Assembly (NCBI GenBank): GCA_037447655.1
Contig: JBBHKE010002013.1
Location: 98,082 to 162,081, forward strand
Length of the DNA: 64,000 bases
Source: Zygnema cylindricum
Lineage: Eukaryota; Streptophyta; Zygnematophyceae; Zygnematales; Zygnemataceae
Direction of reading: 5' to 3'
The translations under genes were made by a program, and so were the position numbers. Under the pieces are notes generated by a model. It was not told the origin of the DNA and searched no databases. It was given only the letters and a program-made list of their open reading frames with translations. Below, in pieces: positions 21,430 to 33,172 of the stretch (positions are counted from its first letter, which is position 1; every line of letters begins with the position of its first letter).

Positions 21430-22519
21430 CTACCTTCTCCCATCTGGTCTATATTCCAAACTTATGATTATGTTTTCAACCTTTTCCCTAATAAAGCTCA
21501 GTCTGATATCCATGTCTTTTGCTTTAAAGTGATGTTTTGGATTTGCTGCGATTGCAATTGCAGCTTGATTATCACAAAATATCTTTTGCACTCCATCCTT
21601 CATATAGCCAAGTTCTTGAAGCAAAGATTTTACCCACATCAATTCTTTCACAACTGACCAAGAGGCCATATACTCAGCCTCCATGGTGGACTGAGCAATA
21701 ATCTTTTATTGCTTGCTGCTCTAGCAACGAGCCCCATTTCCAACATACAACACATACCCAGAAGTACATCTCTTCATCGGAGCATCCCCATAATTGGCAT
21801 CACTCCAAGTGGTGATGTCAGTATTATCCCCTCCCAAATGCAACCATAGATCTCTTTTTCCTACCAAGTACGACATTCCCCTCTTGACTGCTTCCCAGTC
21901 TTTCTTCTTAGGATCATTCAAGCTTTTACATTAGACTCCTACAGCCGTTGATATGTCAAGACGGGTACAATTCATAAAGTATATCAAACTGCCGACAACT
22001 TGTCTGTACGGAATAGTTTGCATAAACTTTCTTTCCTCCGGTCCTAACTCCTCATCTAAAACCACAACTTCCCCTTCTATACTCCCCTTGTTTCCCTTCT
22101 TTAAATCCATTGGAGTAGTGTAACTATTTGCTTTATCCATTTGAAATTTTTCGAGCATGTTTCCGATTGCTTCTTTTTGAGTTAATCTAATGATTTTCTT
22201 TCCTCTGTCCCTCTCCATCTGAATTTGGAGAATATATTTTGCTTCTCCCAGATCCTTCATTTCAAATCTACTCTTTAGATCCTTATTCAACCTATTGATT
22301 TTCTCCATTGATTTACTCAAGACAAGCAAATCATCAACATAGATGGCAATGAAAATTATACCTTCCTCGTCTTCAAATAGATAAATAGAATGATTTGAAC
22401 TGATTTAGATATATCCCAAACCTGTCAAAAACTCGTCTAGTTTCTTGTTCCATTGGCGCGGTGCCTGCTTAAGTCCATAAAGGGACTTTATCAACCTGCA
22501 CACCTTGTTTTCTTCTCCC
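21430..22519 (-). pseudogene. 3' fragment of Copia pol (second internal region)
   Basis: It contains the end of reverse transcriptase (an IYVDDLLV-type active site near 22322-22348) and RNase H (VKELMWVKSLLQELGY; DNQAAIAIAANPKHH), split by frameshifts. At 22519/22520 it jumps from the RT coding sequence into the middle LTR, a deletion junction; the intact copy continues at 29957. Confidence 0.85.
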
Positions 22520-23077
22520 TAAAATTCCTAAGTCCTAAACCCCTCTCTAAACCCCTTTCTACTAAAGTACAACAACAACCACCAACCACAAGACTGTGCA
22601 GTATAGAAAAGCACAGGTGACGGAGTACTTTATGTACGGCCATTGTACGACATGGCCACAAATGTGACGCCTGTCACATTCGGACTCGTTGAGATGCGTC
22701 TCGGAGATTCCGAAAGGCAAAGAGATGCTGCCATGTGTCATCCGGTGTGATAGTGACCGCAAACCGCCAAAGTGACCATTCCGCGATGTTGGCTTGCCCC
22801 ATGGACGTTTGATCGAACATTGGATTTAGATACAAGCCGTTGAAACAAATGTCCGTATCATTTGTTTCGTCAGGTACATTCCGTACAACTGAATCTATGT
22901 TCTACGTCCGTTTCCCTAGTTAACTAAAATCACCTACGTGTACATGTTTAAATACATATCACACGCAATATATCCCAGCACTGGTCGTAGACCATAGGAT
23001 AAAGCTATCGGCTACTCTAACAGACAGTAGGTTCCAGGGTCAAATCTTGGTTCCGGCAACCACCTTTTGGTAAGGGG

Positions 23078-24241
23078 TGAAATTTTATGGGCTCCATTGC
23101 CACACAGAATTCGCAGGTCCAAAGGAAGCTAATCTAGATAGTGCCGACTCCAAGTTAATATAAACCCAAATGATTGACCCCTTGACAATCAGAACCTCAT
23201 TACAGCTTCACCCCTGTGAAATAACACTTTCTGTGTGCTCAGTTCCACCACAGAATGCAAAGTTAGAATATTAGATTTGGACACATTCACCCACTTTGAC
23301 TTTCCCTAAGAAATGCAGCCACCCAGGCAGGCAAAGACTCTGACCGACTACACCCCTGTGTAGCCTGGACTCCCTTGAGTCCGCAGCAACAAGAATCATT
23401 GAATTTAGTCAACTGAATTTATAGTTATGGCTGGCCAAAGTTTGCCATTTATACAAGGTGCTCTCTGGGAGAGGCATCTACCTACCAGAAATATTCTAAG
23501 TTCTAGTCCCTCTCTAAACCCCTTCTATTGAAGTACGGCGCCAATCACAGGACTGTACCGTACATAAAAGTACAGGCGCCGGAGTACTTTCTGTACGGAA
23601 ATTATACGACAAGACCATACGAGTGACAAATGTCACACCCAAACTTGTTATCTTGCGCTCCGGAGATTCCGCAATCCTCCAGCGCATTTCCACGTGTCAT
23701 CCGGAGTGGCGGCGTCAGAAAACGCGAAGGCGGCCATTCCGGAATCTCGGCTAGCACCACGGCCGTCGATTAAATCTGGTATCCATTCTTACCCGTCGAA
23801 AATAAGTGCGCGGTATTTGTTTCGCCGTCGAAACAAATGCGCGGTATCAGTTTCGCGTAAACCATACTTCACTAAACTGTTTCTATGTACTAAGGATCTT
23901 TTTGCGCCGTTAAATGAATTCGTCTACGTGTACATATTTATATAATTATCAAACCCTATATGTCCTAGCACTAGTCCTAGACTAAACGGACAAAGCTAAC
24001 GGCTACATTGACGGACGGCAGGTACCAGGATCAATTCCTGGGTCCGTCAATACTTTTAGTAAACCCATCTATTTTCTGCTAACTGTTTGCTACAAAGCTT
24101 TAGGCAGCCATGGCCCTATCACCCTACCCAGCCTTCAGTGACTACAACAAGTGTGGGGGCTTGGTAAAGGGAGTTAGAGGTAGACCGCCTCTACATTTTT
24201 CCTATTATAATACAGACCTAGAAAATACTCAAATATCAACA
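23078..24241 (-). mobile_element. solo LTR (family D) in the middle LTR
   Basis: 1164 bp from TGAAATTTTATGGG to AATATCAACA on the plus strand, flanked by AGGGG at 23073-23077 and 24242-24246. No internal region is present, as expected after LTR-LTR recombination. Confidence 0.82.
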
Positions 24242-25298
24242 AGGGGAACTGTTTCTGTTGTTTGTCTCCTAGACAACACAGTAAGCCATGGCTCTGGTGT
24301 AATTCTGTGTCCCCCATTCGACTACAGAATTCATGAAGCCTCTAGATAGTTTTTGGATAGCCGTTTTTCAGCTAGGATGAAAGATACACAAGTAGGCAAA
24401 CAAGCAATCTGATTGCACCCATATGTAGTCTAGACTCCTTTGAGTCTGCAGCAAAAGAGATCACTGAAAACGGCCAACCAGGCGATTAATTATCAAGTGG
24501 CAAAGATGCCAATATTTATGCTAACTCATTGGGAGAGAGGCGGCTACCTACTCAATCCTCTAAGTCTTTAAACCCCATTCATAACCCCTATCTACTGATG
24601 TACGAACGAATTAGTGAATTGTAAAGTACAGAAAGGTACCATGGCCGATGTCCTTTCTGTACGGCTTGTGTACGACAAGGCCATGGAGTGGACGTCTGTC
24701 TCCTCCAGACTTGTTCTCATGTTCTCCGGGATTCCCGCTTTCCAATTATATCGTGCCACGTGGCGCCAAGCCATGTCACGCGCGAAATACCGCCTAAGCG
24801 ACCATTCAGGGATCTCGGCGATGATGCGTGCCGTTGGATCTAAACTGACTTTTATTATTAGCCGTTTCAAACAAATTTCTGATACATCTGTTTCGTGCAG
24901 GTTCTGGTTCGCATTATATTACAACTCTAGTCTCTATGCTTTTTATCTCTAAGTACGTTAATTGGATTAAAGTTCCTTATCAATGTTTAAATAGAAGTCA
25001 AACCCTATATACTCTAACGAACTTCTACAACATACCGGTTAGAGTTGATGGCTACGCCTCGCTCGACCGGTAGGAGGTTCTAGTCCTGCCGAACTCAACC
25101 TTTTTGTTAAGAGTGACTTATGTCACTCACAGTCATGTCTGTGTAGCTAAGGCAGCCACGGCTCCACCACTCTCTCTTACCTTTAGTGACTACAACAAGT
25201 ATGGGGGCTAGATAGAGAAGGTGGAGGCATACTGCTTGGGCTTTTACTTAATCTATTCAAACCTAGAAAATACCCTCTAAATGTATTGATTTCAACAC

Positions 25299-25318
25299 TC
25301 GTCTTATTTTCTAGTCTA
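25299..25318 (-). other. polypurine tract of Copia C
   Basis: The minus strand reads AGAAAATAAGACGAG before LTR start TGTTGAAATCA. Confidence 0.7.
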
Positions 25319-25487
25319 ATTTTAGTTCCTCTTTTAACCCATATTTTCCTCTACAATATTTGAACTTGGGAGATGGCACTGGTTTGGTCATCATATCAGC
25401 CACCATTTCCCCATCAGCCCTATAAACAAGATTCACAATTTTGTTTTCAACCTTTTCCCTCACAAAACTCAATCTTATGTCCATATG

Positions 25488-26075
25488 TTAAGCTTTAAAG
25501 TGATGTTTTGGATTGGCTGCAATTGCAATGGCAACCAGATTATCACTAAACACTTCATGCACTCCTTGTTTCATATACCCAAGAGATTGTAACAAAGATT
25601 TGACCCACATCAATTCTTTCATAGCAGAACAAGAGGCCATATACTCAACCTCCATAGTGGACTGAGCAACCACCTTTTGTTGTTTGCCGCTCCAACAACA
25701 AGCACCTTCCCCCATATACAATACATACTCAGAAATGCATCTTCTCATAGGTGCATCTCTGTAACTGGCATCACTCCAAGTGGTGATGTCAGTGTTCTCC
25801 CGTCCCAAATGCAACCATAATTCCCTCGTACCCACCAGATATCTCATGACTCTCTTTGCTGCCTCCTTGTCTCTCTCTTTAGGATCATTAAGACTCTTAT
25901 TGAGAATTCCAACTGCTGCCGCTATGCCCGGCCTAGTACAATACATAAAGTAGATTAGACTTCCTACAACTTGCCTGTAAAGAATTGACTTTATAAAGTG
26001 TCTTTCTTCGGGACTCATCTGATCATCCAAGATTATCACTCCTTCTCTTACACTCCTATCACTTATTTTTTTCAA
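25488..26075 (-). pseudogene. Copia C pol, RT tail and RNase H
   Basis: Motifs include RQVVGSLIYFMYCTRPGIAA, GTRELWLHLG, TTWSDASY, MEVEYMASCSAMKELMWVKS and AIAIAANPKHHFKA, the usual Copia C-terminal series. The N-terminal RT palm is missing through the internal deletion. Confidence 0.88.
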
Positions 26076-26191
26076 GTCTATGAAAGTGCTCCAACTATTT
26101 GCCTTTTCCAGACACCAACATAGTAAGCATTCTTTTTTTCATTACTCACGTTAAGCCTAAAAATTCCTTGGCTACCCTTATCTGTTGTGAA

Positions 26192-26725
26192 TTACACTTC
26201 ATCCCCATACTTAGTTGTAAAGACCCCCTTTCTAGTGAAGGTGTCAAACTCCTTATCATCTAATACAGAAGTAGAGACAAGATTTTTGCTCAGCTGAGGG
26301 ATATAAAGTACATCTGAGAAAGTGAGTATGGAAGTCCTACTCTTTACTAAAACTTTTAGATCCACCAATCCAACTAGATCTGTAGTTACTACTCTTCCAT
26401 CCCCGTACTCTATCTTTACAGTGGGGATCTGTCTTACCTTGGTAAAGAGGTGCCTGTCACGACACATATGCATTGATGCACCTGAATCGATGATCCATCC
26501 TTCTTGTGGAGGTTCCCGAATGGCTCCGAGAGCACACTTCTGTTTATAAGGAATCTCTTTCTCCTTCAAATTCTCGTCAAGATGAAGCTCTCCATCCTCC
26601 TCTTTTGAGGACTCAACCTCCTCGATCTCCCCTTTCACTTGTGTGACCACACGCGCCTTCTTCTTTCCCCGGAAGAACCTCCTCCATGGTTTTCTTGGAG
26701 CCTCAGCTCCGACAGCTTGGTGCAA
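26192..26725 (-). pseudogene. Copia C protease region
   Basis: GWIIDSGASMHMCRDRHLF holds the aspartic protease DSGAS site. It continues into the pre-integrase region (LSKNLVSTSVLDD) and then breaks. Confidence 0.85.
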
Positions 26726-27619
26726 TCAGCTATGAAGTGTTCCGACTTTTTGCAAAAATGACAATGGCCTTTTGGAGGCCTTGGTCCTTCAGTCTGATCT
26801 TTCTCTCCCTTGAAGTTGCCGTATGGCTTCCTTGAATCCTTCCCCCACTGGTCCGTTCCAATAGCTAGAGCTTGAACGCTCTTTCCTCCTCTCCGAATAT
26901 TAATAGTGTTCTCCTGCACAAGTATCATCCGGACCAGTGTGTTCCACTTCCACAAACTGTCATCCATTTATTGCACTCGGTATACTATGTTCTCAAACTC
27001 AGTAGGCAACTTCATGATGAGAGTGTTGACTTTCATCTTCATTGTACCAGTCCACCCGGCACTCTCCATCTCCATATTCAAACAAGAGAGGTCATTACAA
27101 TAGTCTAGCATTTCCCCCCCGTTGTAAGTATACTCCCGTAACCGTTGCTCGGCCAACTTGAGCTCTTGAATGGTACCGGCTCTATATATCTCTAGTAAGG
27201 TCATCCACAACTCCTCGGCCTTGAAAATGTGGAGATGGGAGGTTGCCAAAGCTTGAGTAAGATGCCTCAGAATGAAGTGTCTGGCTACTATGTTTGTGTA
27301 TTCCCACATTTGAATATCGTTTTCTTCGAACTTCACGGCCGCCGCTTCGGGTACCGTGGCGATAGGAGTAAGAGGTGTGTCCTTCCCTTTTCCCTTTTCG
27401 GACACACTTCTGTCCCCGCTATCTGCCTCCTCCGCTGGGGCAAATATTGCTACAGAAAAACCTCACTCCACTAAACCTTGGTGGAATTCCTGTTGAACGT
27501 TTCACTTTTCCACTAACGATACCCCAGTATCGTTTTTCACAAAATGCCCCTACCATGATGGCTTCCCAATAAATGAAGCCAGATGCGTTGAAGATGGGCA
27601 CCCTAGAGGGTGGGCCCAT
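26635..27619 (-). pseudogene. Copia C gag with CCHC zinc knuckle
   Basis: The frame opens at 27619 with MGPPSRVPIFN, whose ATG lies in the primer-binding site, and continues through ARHFILRHLTQALATSHLH to CHFCKKSEHFIADC (CX2CX4HX4C). It shifts frame at about 27410 and 26970. Confidence 0.82.
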
Positions 27620-27622
27620 AAC
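27608..27622 (-). other. primer-binding site of Copia C (half tRNA-iMet type)
   Basis: The plus strand reads GGGTGGGCCCATAAC, identical to the anticodon arm of plant initiator tRNA-Met, one base from the 5' LTR. The element RNA would therefore pair with the tRNA's internal region and not its 3' end. Confidence 0.75.
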
Positions 27623-28784
27623 TTATAATTCTTTGTCCCCCATTGGACTACAGAATTCAGGAAGCCTCTAGATAGTTTTTGGCTAACCTATTTTTAGCTA
27701 GGATCATAGATATTGAAGTAGACAAACAAGCAATCTGATTGCACCCATGTGCAGTCTGGACTCCCCTGAGTCCGCAGCAAAAGAGATCAGTGAAAACGCC
27801 CAACCAAGCGATTAATTATCAAGTGGCAAAGATGCCAATATTTATACAATCTCGTTTGGAGAAAGGCGACTACATCCACAATCCTCTAAGTCTTGAACCC
27901 CTCTCACAACCCCTATTTACTGATGTACGAACCAATCAAAAGACTGTACAGTACAGAAACGTACTAAGGCGGATGTACTTTGTGTACAGCTTGTGTACGA
28001 CAAGGCCATGGAGTTGACGCTTGTCTCCTTTGGACTCGTCCTCATCCTCCCCGGGATTCGTGCTTCCTAAATATATCTTGCCACGTGTCGCCAAGTCATG
28101 TTATGTTTGAAAACCGCCAAAGCACATATTCCGGGATCTCGGCGATGATGTTTGCCGTCTGATCCAAACTAGCTTTTAATGGTGGCCGTTCAAAACAAAT
28201 GTCCGGTACATTTGTTTCGTGCGCACTATTCTGGTTCGCACTATATTACAACTCTGGTCTTTATGTATTTTATCTCTAATTTCGTTAATCGGATTAAAGT
28301 TCCTTAGCAATGTTTAAATAGAAGTCAAACCCTATATACTCTAACGAACTTCTACAACATACCGGTTAGAGATGACGGCTACGCCTCGCTCTACCGGTAG
28401 GAGGTTCTAGTCTTGGCGAACTCAACATTTTTGTTAAGAGTGACTTATGTCACACTACAGTCATGTTTGTGTAGCTAAGGCAACCAAGGCCCCACTACTC
28501 TCTCTTACCTTCAGTGACTACAACAAGTATGGGGGCTAGAGAGAGAAGGTGGAGGCACATTGCTTGACCTTTTACCTAATATATTTAGACCTTTAAAATA
28601 CCCTCTAAATCTATTGATTTCAACATCTGGCTCCTTCTCCAGTCTTCAGTGACTGGTGCAAGTGTGGGGATTTGGAGAGTTACGCAACAGGCAAATTGCC
28701 CTAGCTGTGTTCCTTTTCTTTTCCTTTTATTTTTATCTAAGATAAACCTTTTAAAATACATTATTTCAACACTCCCTTTATTTT

Positions 28785-29426
28785 CTAATCTATCTTCTGT
28801 TTTAATCCACACTTCTCTATGCAAAATACTAACTTAGGGGAAAGCACTGGTTTTGTCATCATGTCTGCTACCATCTCCCCATCTGGTGTATATTCCAAAC
28901 TTATGATTTTGTTTCCAACCTTTTTCCTGACAAAGCTCAGTCTGATATCCATATGTTTTGCTTTAAAGTGATGTTTTGGATTTGTTGCAATTGCAATTGC
29001 AGCTTCATTATCACAAATAATCTTTTGCACTCCATCCTTCATATAGCCAAGTTCTTGAAGCAAAGATTTTACCCACATCAATTCTTTCACAGCTGAGCAA
29101 AAGGCCATATACTCAACCTCTATGGTGGACTGAGCAATAACCTTTTGTTGCTTGCTGCTCCAACAACAAGCCTCATTTCCAACATACAACACATACCCTG
29201 AAGTACACCTCCTCATCAGAGCTTCCCCATAACTAGCATCACTCCAAGTGGTGATGTTAGTATTATCCCCTCCCAAATGCAACCATAGATCTCTTGTTCC
29301 TACCAAGTACCGCATTACCCTCTTGGCTGCTTCCCAATCTATCTTCTTAGGATCATTCAAGGTTTTACTTAAGACTCCTACAGCTGCTGCTATGTTAAGA
29401 CGGGTACAATTCATGAAGTATATCAA
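28785..29426 (-). pseudogene. Copia A pol, RNase H
   Basis: Motifs include RVMRYLVGTRDLWLHLGG, TTWSDASYG, EVEYMAFCSAVKELMWVKS, DNEAAIAIATNPKHHFKA and DIRLSFVRKKV. The frame is separated from the RT by a stop and a shift near 29430. Confidence 0.88.
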
Positions 29427-29444
29427 ACTGCTGACAATCTGTTT

Positions 29445-30376
29445 TTACGGAATTATTTGCATAAACTTTCTTTCCTCCAGTCCTAACTCCTCATCCCAAA
29501 CCACTACTTCCCCTTCTATACTCCCCTCGTTTCCTTTCTTTAAATCCATTAGAGTAGTACAACTATTTGCTTTATCCATTTGAAATTTTTGGAGCATGTT
29601 TCCGATTGCTTCTTTTTGAGTTATTCTAATGATTTTCTTTCCTCTATCCCTCTCCATCTGAATCCCGAGAATATATTTTGCTTCTCCCAAATCCTTCATT
29701 TCAAATCTAGTCTTTAGATCCTTTTCAACCTTTTGATTTTCTCCATTGATTTACTCAAGACAAGCAAATCATCAACATAGATGGCAATGAAAATTATACC
29801 TTCCTCGTCCTCAAATAGATAAATAGAATGATCTAAACTCATTCGGATGTTTCCCAAACTTTTCAAAAACTCGTCCAGTTTTTTTTTCTATCGGCGTGGT
29901 GCCTGCTTAAGTCTATAAAGGGACTTTATCAACCTGCACACCTTGCTTTCTTCTCCCTTCTCCACAAACCCTTCGGGTCGGCGCATGAATATTTTTTCCT
30001 CCAATTCTCCGTGTAAGAAAGCAGTTTTGATATCCATCTGCTTTACCTCCATGTCTTCCGCTACCGCCAAACTAAGTAGAACCAGGACCGAGGGAAATCT
30101 GACTACCGGAGCAAAGGTTTCCTCATAATCGATCTTTTCCTTTTGTGTGAATCTTTTTGCCACTAATCTGGCCTTGTATCTCTCGATAGTGTTATTTGAG
30201 TTGAGTTTCAACTTAAATACCCACTTGCATCCTATTGACTTTCTGTCTAGAGGACAGTCCACCAACTCCCATGTGTTTGCTTCCATAATGGAAGCCATTT
30301 CCTCATTAATAGCTGTTACCCATCTACTCCGTTCACGACTATTAATTGCCTCTGAATATGTTTGGGGTTCACTCAA
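29445..30376 (-). pseudogene. Copia A pol, reverse transcriptase
   Basis: SIGCKWVFKLK, YKARLVAKRFTQKE, DYEETFAPVVRF and KQMDIKTAFLHGELEE are standard RVT_2 motifs. The catalytic YVDD lies near 29760-29790. Frame breaks occur at about 29885 and 29700-29740. Confidence 0.9.
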
Positions 30377-30509
30377 ATGGGACAGCTTCGTTACCTTGTT
30401 ATTTACTTGTCTTTCTTACAGCCTCTTGCTGCTTCTCCTTCTTCCTTCAAAGTTGGATGTCGGAATGGAAGGCAATCTCGGATTCCTTTGAATGACTGCA
30501 ACTTCTCTT

Positions 30510-31500
30510 CTATCTATGACATCCATCTCCGGTCTTTCTTCCTTTATCCATGGAGTCCATTTTTGACCTTTCCTCGTCCTCTTCCTCAGTTTGAGCCGGA
30601 AACTGTTGCTCCAACAAAGAGTCACTCTCGGTCAGTTTTTCTTCTTCATCTGCAAGAGCTGACTGAGTCGGAGTTCGGTTAGAAGAATCTGAATCTACCT
30701 CACTTTCCGATTCAATTCTAATTCTGACCGGTTTGGTGTATTTGAATGGATCCCGTGACTTTCCTTCATCCATAACTACCAAGTGTTTTACTAGAATGAT
30801 ATCCTCCATCCCGAGATCATAGACTCTATATCCCTTTACATTTTCATCATATCCAAGTAAGTACCCCGACTTTCCCCTTGCATCTAACTTCCAATCAGAT
30901 TTTTCCGAGTTTAGACTAAAAACTTGACTTCCGAACACCTTTAAGTAAGAGATATCCGACTTTCTTCCGGTCCATGTTTGAAAAGGGGTTTGACCTTTCA
31001 CCGCCGAGGTAAGGACTCTATTCTTAAGATAATTAGCAATATTCATAGCTTTTGCCAGCGTTTTCTTATCTTTTTGTCCGATAGCATACTCCGGGCACTA
31101 TCAGTTAGTGTCCTATTTAGTCTTTCGGCTACACCGTTTTGTTCTGGATTCTTTGGAACAGTCTTTTGGTGTTGAACCCCTTCCTCTTTCAAATAATCCT
31201 CAAATTGATTAGAGGTGTATTCTCCCCCATTATCACTCCACATTCTCTTTAAAGGTGTCTCATGGAGCTTCTCACTCCATGCTTTATACTCTTTGAAGTA
31301 AGCCGGTGCTTCAAATTTATTCTTCAAGAAGTAGACTCTAGAGTATCTAGACCAATCATCGGTAATGGTAAGCATAAACCTTTTTCCTCCGACCGACGGT
31401 ATTTTGGCCGGTCCCCAAATGTTAGTGTGAACTAGATCTAGGACTTTTTCACCTTTATAGGTAGCGGTGTTTGGGAAAGGTAATCTATGGGCCTTACCTT
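30510..31500 (-). pseudogene. Copia A integrase
   Basis: TITDDWSRYSRVYFLK, WSDNGGEYTSNQFEDYL and NPEQNGVAERLNRTLTDSAR supply the D,D,E catalytic residues. The C-terminal part (RKSDISYLKVFGSQVF, GKSGYLLGYDENVKGYRVYD) follows in a shifted frame at about 31045. Confidence 0.9.
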
Positions 31501-31522
31501 GAGCACATCCACTACAATCATC

Positions 31523-32482
31523 CTAGATCTCATCATCCCCAAAATGAATTCCCTCAACCACTCCCATTTTCTTCATTTCTTTCAGTCTATCTAGATGCAC
31601 ATGCCCCAATCTCTTATGCCAAATCATCAAGTCACTTACACCGGCATAGTAAACTCCCGTCTTTCCATTACTCAAATTTAGACTAAACATTCCTTGGCTA
31701 CCCTTTTCAGCTGTGAAATATACCTTATTCTCATAACTAGCAACAAAGACTCCTTTCTTAGTACTAGTCTCAAAACCCCTATCATCTAAGACCGACGTAG
31801 AGATAAGGTTTTTTTTCAACTCGGGAATAAATAGTACATCCAAAAATGTAATTATGGATGTCTTACCTTCAAATAAGACTCTCATAACCACAGATCCCAC
31901 TAAACTAGTTGTCACTATTCTCCCATCCCCATACTCTATCTCTACCATAGGAATCTTCCTCATTTTGGTAAACATATGCATAGAGGCTCCAGAGTCAATG
32001 ATCCAACCTTCTTCGGGTTTTTCTTTCACTCCACCGAAAGCACACTTTAGCTTCCTCGGAATCTCCAGCTCGGTTTTCACCTCCAACTCCTCGTTGAGGA
32101 GAAGCTCCCTATCATCGTCATCGGAGTCTCCTCCCGTTACTTGTGTTGCAATGAGTGCCTTCTTCTTCCCTCCACCTGAACCCCCGATCATTCCCTCTTT
32201 AATCCTCAACTCTGTCAATCGAGTACACTCAGCCATATAATGCCTCGGCTTCTTGCAAAAATGACAAAGCCCCTTTAGGGGCCTAGGTTGGGAATCATTC
32301 TGTTGATTCCCTCTCCCTCCTCTTCCAAAGTTTGCGTAAGGTTTCATTAGATTTTCATCCCTCCAATTAGTTCCAATGGCTAAGGCTTGGCCACTCTTTC
32401 CTCCTCTCCGGATCTCAATGGTACTTTCCTGAACCAAGATTATTCCAACGAAGGAGTTCCAAATCCATTGATAATCCGACAA
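31523..32482 (-). pseudogene. Copia A nucleocapsid, protease and pre-integrase
   Basis: One open frame has the zinc knuckle CHFCKKPRHYMAEC, the protease site WIIDSGASMHM, LKKNLISTSVLDDRG, and WHKRLGHVHLDRLKEM of the GAG-pre-integrase domain. Confidence 0.92.
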
Positions 32483-33168
32483 GTCTTCAACCCTGTTAAC
32501 AATGTTTTCTTATACTCAAATGTTTTCTTATACTCATCCGGCAGTTTCATTAACAAAATGTTCACCTTCTCTTTCTCGGTCTCCCTTTTTCCAACACTCT
32601 TCAACTCCATAAACAATCCGGACAATTCATTGCAAAAATCATGCATCTTTCCTCCTTTGTAAACGTATGCTTGCACTTTCTGGTCTGCTAACTTCTGCTG
32701 CTGAATCATACCACTCTTGTAAATATTTACAAGAGCCTCCCACAACTCGGCCGCCTTATCCACGTGGAGGTGAGGTGAAGCAACTGATTGAGTGAGAAGT
32801 CCGAGAATGAAGTGAGTTGCCACTGTGTTGTTGAAGTCCCAGATCTTTGTCATTTGCCTCTGTTTTCTGAATAGCTGCTGCTGGTACGGACCCAGTAGCT
32901 AACGGTGTGAGTTTCTCCTTCCCCTTCTCCTTTCCCTTTTCCACAACAATACTTTCTCCCTCGCTATCTGCCTCCTCTTCCTCCACAAATCCTCTTGTGA
33001 ATCGAGTTCCACTAAACCCAAGTGGAACTCCCAACCTTGTAGTTGGCCGCCGCACACGACCGCTCACAATGCCCCATAGTCTTTTCTCAAAAAGTGCACC
33101 CCTCATCATGTTTCCCAGTATATAAACCCTGTCCCATTGAAAATGGGCACCCTAGAGGGTGGGCCCAT
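32440..33168 (-). pseudogene. Copia A gag
   Basis: It starts at ATG 33168-33166 inside the primer-binding site (MGPPSRVPIFNGTGF). One-base loss near 33115, a shift near 32850 and an 18-base duplication near 32515-32550 break it. HFILGLLTQSVASPHLHVDK and LLMKLPDEYKK match Copia gag. Confidence 0.85.
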
Positions 33169-33172
33169 AACC
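33158..33172 (-). other. primer-binding site of Copia A (half tRNA-iMet type)
   Basis: The minus strand reads GGTTATGGGCCCACC directly after the 5' LTR. It is complementary to GGTGGGCCCATAACC of the initiator tRNA-Met anticodon arm. The usual plant site TGGTATCAGAGC is absent. Confidence 0.78.

Larger units (their letters stand above)
24298..28625 (-). mobile_element. Copia element C, internally deleted
   Basis: LTRs 24298-25298 and 27624-28625 (about 1 kb each) flank a 2.3-kb interior. The 5-bp duplication TCTGG (24293-24297 and 28626-28630) is perfect. gag, zinc knuckle, protease and RNase H are present. Integrase and most of the reverse transcriptase are missing between about 26075 and 26192. 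Confidence 0.88.
22520..28771 (-). repeat. middle LTR of Copia A, split by two insertions
   Basis: The LTR pieces are 22520-23077, 24247-24297 and 28631-28771. The first 263 bases (plus-strand order) present in the 3' LTR are missing. The gaps are filled by a solo LTR (23078-24241) and Copia C (24298-28625), each with its own 5-bp duplication. Confidence 0.82.

Noticed and set aside
33157-33172. A tRNA gene, because GGTGGGCCCATAACC matches initiator tRNA-Met
   Set aside because: Only the anticodon-arm segment is present, next to an LTR; it is a primer-binding site.
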